Below are positions 60,317-64,000 of a stretch of DNA of 64,000 bases, piece after piece. Each line of letters begins with the position of its first letter. The stretch's first letter is position 1. Position numbers and translations under genes: made by a program. The notes below the pieces were generated by a model that made no database searches, was not told the origin of the DNA, and saw nothing but the letters and a program-made list of their open reading frames with translations. The stretch comes from Desulfovibrio psychrotolerans (GTDB lineage Bacteria; Desulfobacterota; Desulfovibrionia; Desulfovibrionales; Desulfovibrionaceae): the NCBI RefSeq assembly GCF_013340305.1, contig NZ_BLVP01000001.1:434001-498000 (forward strand), read 5' to 3'.

Positions 60317-61237
60317 CTATTCTCCCGGCTCTATGTTCACGCCCAAGGCCGCCGGTGCCGCCCTGCCCTTACCTCTGGAAGAGGAGAACAGCAGCACTAC
60401 AATGGTCAGCGCATACGGCAGCATGAGCAGCAGCGATGAGGGTAACGTGGCCCCCATGGCCTGCAGACGCATCTGGAAGGCCATAATCCCCCCGAAGAGA
60501 TACGCCCCGAACACGGCCCGGCCCGGACGCCAGAAAGCGAAGATGACCAGCGCGACCGCTATCCATCCGCGCCCGCCGGTCATGTTGTTGGTCCAGAGAT
60601 GCGTGTAGGCCAGCGACATATAAGCTCCGCCCAGCCCCACCAGAAAACCGCCCCAGAATACGCCCATCCAGCGCATGAGGCGGGGGCTGAGCCCGGCGGC
60701 GGCGCAGGCGGCGGGGTTTTCTCCCGCAGCGGCAACAGCCAGCCCCCACCGGGTGCGGTTCATGAAAAACCAGAACAGCAGCGGCAGCAGGTAGGAGATG
60801 TAGACCAGCGCATCCTGCCGGAAAAACACAGGGCCGATCAGCGGAATGGCGGAAAGGACGGGAAAGTCGAAGGGATAAAAGCCCTGCGTGGCAACGCCGA
60901 CATACGGCGTGCCCAGATAGTCCGCCAGACCCACGCCCAAAATGGTCAGGGCAAGGCCGGAGACCACCTGATTGCCCTGAAATACCTGACAGACCACCCC
61001 GTGGACAAGCCCGAGCATACCGGCGAAAAAGCCCGCCATGAACAGCCCGAGCCACGGGTTGCCGGAAAAATACGTGAAGAGGAAGGCCCCGAAGGCTCCG
61101 AAGATCATCATGCCTTCCACACCCAGATTGAGCACGCCGGAACGTTCCGTGAGCATCTCGCCAAGGGTGGCATACAGGATGGGCGTGCCGGACTGAATGG
61201 CCGCCGCCAGAATGGGAATGACAAGCTCAAGACTCAT
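60317..61237 (-). CDS. BMP-type nucleoside ABC transporter permease 2
   Basis: 306 aa, polytopic. TLGEMLTERSGVLNLGVEGM is the signature of this permease family, and AAGENPAACAAAGLSPRLMR a cytoplasmic coupling region. Overlaps the first permease by ATGA. Confidence 0.92.
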   Translation of the reverse strand: MSLELVIPILAAAIQSGTPILYATLGEMLTERSGVLNLGVEGMMIFGAFGAFLFTYFSGNPWLGLFMAGFFAGMLGLVHGVVCQVFQGNQVVSGLALTILGVGLADYLGTPYVGVATQGFYPFDFPVLSAIPLIGPVFFRQDALVYISYLLPLLFWFFMNRTRWGLAVAAAGENPAACAAAGLSPRLMRWMGVFWGGFLVGLGGAYMSLAYTHLWTNNMTGGRGWIAVALVIFAFWRPGRAVFGAYLFGGIMAFQMRLQAMGATLPSSLLLMLPYALTIVVLLFSSSRGKGRAAPAALGVNIEPGE

Positions 61238-62364
61238 GACCGCTCTCCCCCGTCGGCGCTCCCGTCCGTGGACGATGCGCCTTTCTTCCCCTTCCCGGAG
61301 GTTTCTGCGCCGGGAACCCGCTGAATTTCATACCAGATGAAGAACTGGCCGGCCAGAACCGTAATGAGCAGAAGCCCCTGCATTATTCCCGCAAACGCCG
61401 CAGGCACCTGCAATTCCAGTTGCAGGTTCTCCACCCCCACGCGCAGACCGGCGAGCAGGATGGAATACATGGCGATGGAAACAATGCGCAGCCGTGCAAG
61501 CCACGCCACCACTATGGCGGTGTAGCCGTATCCCGCAAGCACATTGGGTTGCAGACGGTTCAGCGTGGCGGAGGTTTCTATGAGACCGGCCCAGCCCGCA
61601 AGCGCGCCGCACACCACCATGACCAGCATGACCAGAAACCCGTAAGGCATACGCGCATACCGGGCAGCACGGGGGTTTTCTCCGCCTGCCATAAGCTCGA
61701 AGCCCAGCCGGGTTCTGCGCAGGAACACGGAAAGCAGGGTTGCCACCACCGCGCACACAGCCGCCCCCCAGTGGATGCGCCCGAACAGGGAGCCTATGAT
61801 GGCGGCATCCGGAAAGATGACTGTCATGGGAAAGCCGAAGCTGGCGGGGTCTTTCCACACGCCGTAGACGAGATATTCCATGAGCAGTATGCCTATGTAG
61901 TTGAACATAAGCGTGGAAATGATCTCGTTAAGGCCCATCCGCAGCCGCAAAAAGGCAGGCACGGCGGCCCACAGCCCCCCGGCCACGGCGGCACAGAAAA
62001 ACATGAACGGCATGAGCGCCCACGCCGGCAGGTTGGGGAACGAAAGCACGGCCCACGTGGCCCCTATGGCACCCAGCGCGAACTGCCCTTCTGCCCCGAT
62101 GTTCCAGACCTGCATGCGAAAGCACACCGCAACGCCCAGCGAACACAGGAAAATGGGTATGCTCTTGAGGGCGGTATCTTCCAGCGCGTAGTCGTGGGCG
62201 AACGCGCCGTCCCACAGCATGAACAGGGCGCGCATGAACGGCTTGCCCTGAATGGCAAGCAGCATGCAACTGATGCCCAGCGAAAGGGCCAGTGCCGCGA
62301 AAAAAATAAAAAAGGAGCCCCACCGAAGGGGCTCCTGTCTTTTTGCTATCCTGAATCCTAGCAT
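61234..62364 (-). CDS. BMP-type nucleoside ABC transporter permease 1
   Basis: 376 aa, polytopic, WNIGAEGQFALGAIGATW and GGENPRAARYARMPYGFLVM are the family signatures. The first 20 codons contain a full terminator-type hairpin (62301-62336), but residues from about 10 on already belong to TM1, so a later start would break the fold. Follows the binding-protein gene by 38 bp. Confidence 0.9.
   Translation of the reverse strand: MLGFRIAKRQEPLRWGSFFIFFAALALSLGISCMLLAIQGKPFMRALFMLWDGAFAHDYALEDTALKSIPIFLCSLGVAVCFRMQVWNIGAEGQFALGAIGATWAVLSFPNLPAWALMPFMFFCAAVAGGLWAAVPAFLRLRMGLNEIISTLMFNYIGILLMEYLVYGVWKDPASFGFPMTVIFPDAAIIGSLFGRIHWGAAVCAVVATLLSVFLRRTRLGFELMAGGENPRAARYARMPYGFLVMLVMVVCGALAGWAGLIETSATLNRLQPNVLAGYGYTAIVVAWLARLRIVSIAMYSILLAGLRVGVENLQLELQVPAAFAGIMQGLLLITVLAGQFFIWYEIQRVPGAETSGKGKKGASSTDGSADGGERS
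62301..62336 (-). terminator. Terminator-type hairpin inside the start of permease 1
   Basis: AGGAGCCCC (62336-62328 read leftwards), loop TTCGGT, GGGGCTCCT, then TTTTTTATTTTTTT. This is a textbook intrinsic terminator about 65 bp after the binding-protein stop but within codons 8-21 of the next gene. Confidence 0.8.
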
Positions 62365-62402
62365 GAAACGGAGGTCTCCAGTACCCCTGACAATGGCGTA
62401 CG

Positions 62403-63551
62403 CTATTCGTTGGAGCCGACAACACCTTCCACGAACCAGGTCATGCCCAGAAGCACGTCGTCGGGAGCCACTTCGCCTGCGGCGATGCGTTCCTTGCCGG
62501 ACTGGTCGTTGATGGGACCGGTGAATACCTTGTACGCGCCGCTCTTGATTTCAGCCTTGCGTGCGTCAACAAGGGCGCGGACCTCTTCGGGCACCATTTC
62601 GCCGTAGGGGGCGATGTCAACGATACCTTCTGCAAGGCCCCACCAGTAATGATCGGACTTCCACTCGCCCTTGCGCACCTTGTCCACCACGGTGGTGTAG
62701 AAGGGAGCCCAGTTCCATACGGCGGCGGTGAGGTGCGACTTGGGAGCGAAGGCAGTCATGTCGGTGTTATAGCCCACGGAGTAAGCACCGCGTTCCTGTG
62801 CGGCTTCCTGCGGGGCGGGGGAATCCTGATGCTGGGCGATCACGTCGGCACCGATATCCAGCAGCGACTTGGCGGCTTCCTTTTCGGTGGCCGGGTCGTA
62901 CCAGGTCTTGGTCCACACCACGTGCACCTTCACGTCGGGGTTCACGGCACGGGCACCCAGCGTGAAGGCGTTGATTCCGCGAATGACTTCAGGAATGGGG
63001 AAGGCGGCGGCATAGCCGAGGATGTTGGACTTGGTCATCTTGCCTGCGACCATGCCGGTAAGGTAACGGGCCTGATAGATACGGCCGAAGTAGGCAGACA
63101 TGTTCTCGGCGGTCTTGTAGCCGGAGCAGTGCAGGAAGGTAAGATTGGGGAACTCGCCAGCCACCTTGAGGGTGGGGTCCATGTACCCGTAGCTGGTGGT
63201 GAAGATGATATCGAAGTTCTTGCGGGCCATGTTCATGATCACGCGCTCGGAATCAGCACCTTCCGGAACGGATTCCACATACGAGGTGGTCACGCCTTCC
63301 ATGGCGGCAACAGCCTGACGGCCCATATCGTGGGCATAGGAGTAGCCTGCGTCCCCGATGGGGGAAACGTAGACAAAGCCAACCTGCATGGGCTTCACTT
63401 CAGCAGAGGCTGCGGCCTGTTCCGCAGGCTTTGCGGTCTCTTCAGCCTTGGGGGCTTCCGCCGCAGGCTTCTTTTCCTCGGAGCCGCAACCAGCCAGGCC
63501 GAACACGCCCAGCAGCAGTACCATCAACAGCGCAGCAAAACGTATACGCAT
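62403..63551 (-). CDS. BMP-family nucleoside-binding lipoprotein
   Basis: 382 aa from ATG 63551 with GGAGG upstream. MRIRFAALLMVLLLGVFGLAGC ends in a lipobox (GLAGC). A Glu/Ala/Lys linker follows, then the BMP (Med/PnrA) fold: FVYVSPIGDAGYSYAHDMGR, IIFTTSYGYMDP, GMVAGKMTKSNILGYAA. It captures purine nucleosides or bases for the two permeases and ATPase encoded downstream. The first gene of the transporter operon and adjacent to a purine phosphoribosyltransferase. Confidence 0.92.
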   Translation of the reverse strand: MRIRFAALLMVLLLGVFGLAGCGSEEKKPAAEAPKAEETAKPAEQAAASAEVKPMQVGFVYVSPIGDAGYSYAHDMGRQAVAAMEGVTTSYVESVPEGADSERVIMNMARKNFDIIFTTSYGYMDPTLKVAGEFPNLTFLHCSGYKTAENMSAYFGRIYQARYLTGMVAGKMTKSNILGYAAAFPIPEVIRGINAFTLGARAVNPDVKVHVVWTKTWYDPATEKEAAKSLLDIGADVIAQHQDSPAPQEAAQERGAYSVGYNTDMTAFAPKSHLTAAVWNWAPFYTTVVDKVRKGEWKSDHYWWGLAEGIVDIAPYGEMVPEEVRALVDARKAEIKSGAYKVFTGPINDQSGKERIAAGEVAPDDVLLGMTWFVEGVVGSNE

Positions 63552-63665
63552 CGTGTTCCTCCAGAACAAAAATTCAGCTCATCCCGGCAACCCACGCAGC
63601 ACACGCGGCGCGGGCTTTCTCCGGTTCACGCCTGACACACAGAGCCACTTCGGAAAAAAGAAAAA

Positions 63666-64000
63666 TTACCCTTCTTCAGCCAAATTGACAATAGGTGCCA
63701 CAAAGCGCACCTCCGAATCCCACGGGAAGAGAATCCACGTATCCTGACTGACTTCGGTGATGAAGGTATCGACCATGGGCCTGCCCTTTGGCTTGGCGTA
63801 CACGGTGGCAAAATGCGCCTTGGGCATCATGTCGCGCACCACTTTGGCCGTGGTGCCCGTATCCACAAGGTCATCCACGATAAGCCAGCCTTCGCCGTCG
63901 CCATCCACATGCTTGAGCACCCGCAACTCGTCCTGATCCTTCCAGTTATAGCTGGAAATGCACACCGTTTCTATGAGGTGCACTTCTAATTCACGGGCAA
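63666..64000 (-). CDS. gpt: Xanthine-guanine phosphoribosyltransferase, N-terminus beyond window
   Basis: The visible C-terminal part begins [20 protein letters not shown], and has the PRPP-binding loop [13 protein letters not shown] and [12 protein letters not shown] near the C-terminus. These match Gpt, which turns xanthine, guanine or hypoxanthine into nucleotides. The start lies right of the window. It sits about 115 bp upstream of the nucleoside-uptake operon on the same strand, consistent with purine salvage. Confidence 0.88.
   Translation of the reverse strand, partial: ARELEVHLIETVCISSYNWKDQDELRVLKHVDGDGEGWLIVDDLVDTGTTAKVVRDMMPKAHFATVYAKPKGRPMVDTFITEVSQDTWILFPWDSEVRFVAPIVNLAEEG

Overview
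The window (about 60% G+C) carries 52 supportable protein genes, two of them cut by the window edges and one frameshifted. Gene content points to a Desulfovibrio-like sulfate reducer (Desulfovibrionaceae, Desulfobacterota): a small assimilatory-type sulfite reductase-like protein beside a polyferredoxin membrane protein, a CofD-related/amphi-Trp gene pair of the type described in Desulfovibrio, several chemoreceptors, and a CIRCE-controlled groESL. This taxonomic call is inference from gene content; no database search was possible. All family calls were made by reading motifs. I saw no tRNA, rRNA, CRISPR array, insertion sequence, prophage or replication origin.

Layout. 1-12 kb: an edge-truncated APC permease divergent from a LysR regulator; a large TPR protein with a CCHC zinc knuckle; a MoaE-like protein; a secreted thermonuclease-like protein; a peptide-type solute-binding protein; a Cache/HAMP/PAS chemoreceptor; an NSS-family transporter. 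12-22 kb: a PP-loop ATPase, recA, alaS, a CofD-related gene and an amphi-Trp gene, then phoB-pstB-phoU behind a Pho-box-like site. 22-33 kb: an RNase D-like exonuclease, the polyferredoxin/siroheme gene pair, mnmE, then the conserved rpmH-rnpA-yidD-yidC-jag cluster, a FlgO-like protein with a lipoprotein, and a free HPt protein. 33-43 kb: groESL, then on the same strand a cyclodipeptide synthase, two paralogous periplasmic binding proteins and a hybrid histidine kinase, with an ABC-F ATPase behind them. 43-58 kb: a frameshifted chemoreceptor, yajQ, a DEAD-box helicase, an APH-fold kinase, msrA, glucokinase, a VTT membrane domain fused to a flavin disulfide oxidoreductase, a lipoprotein hydrolase and a CDF metal transporter. 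58-64 kb: a ThiF-like protein and a BMP-type nucleoside ABC transporter, next to a purine phosphoribosyltransferase that runs off the right edge.

The best candidate for an undescribed system is 35.6-40.6 kb. The gene at 39734-40570 matches tRNA-dependent cyclodipeptide synthases of the XYP subfamily at every catalytic position and at the right spacing. It is followed on the same strand by two related periplasmic binding proteins with no transporter, and by a hybrid sensor kinase 12 nt after the second of them. This suggests a cell that makes a diketopiperazine and senses it, or senses a related molecule, through a binding-protein/kinase relay. An 11-bp hairpin covering the ribosome binding site of the first binding protein may set the link between the two halves.

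A second theme is a scatter of short tandem repeats with different units (periods 9, 10, 11, 12, 15, 22 and 27 bp) in leaders and inside reading frames. Inside genes every period is a multiple of three, and the repeats add low-complexity loops to otherwise ordinary enzymes. Other points of interest are a terminator-type hairpin inside the start of a permease gene, a G7-tract frameshift in a chemoreceptor, and a retroviral-type zinc knuckle in a bacterial TPR protein.
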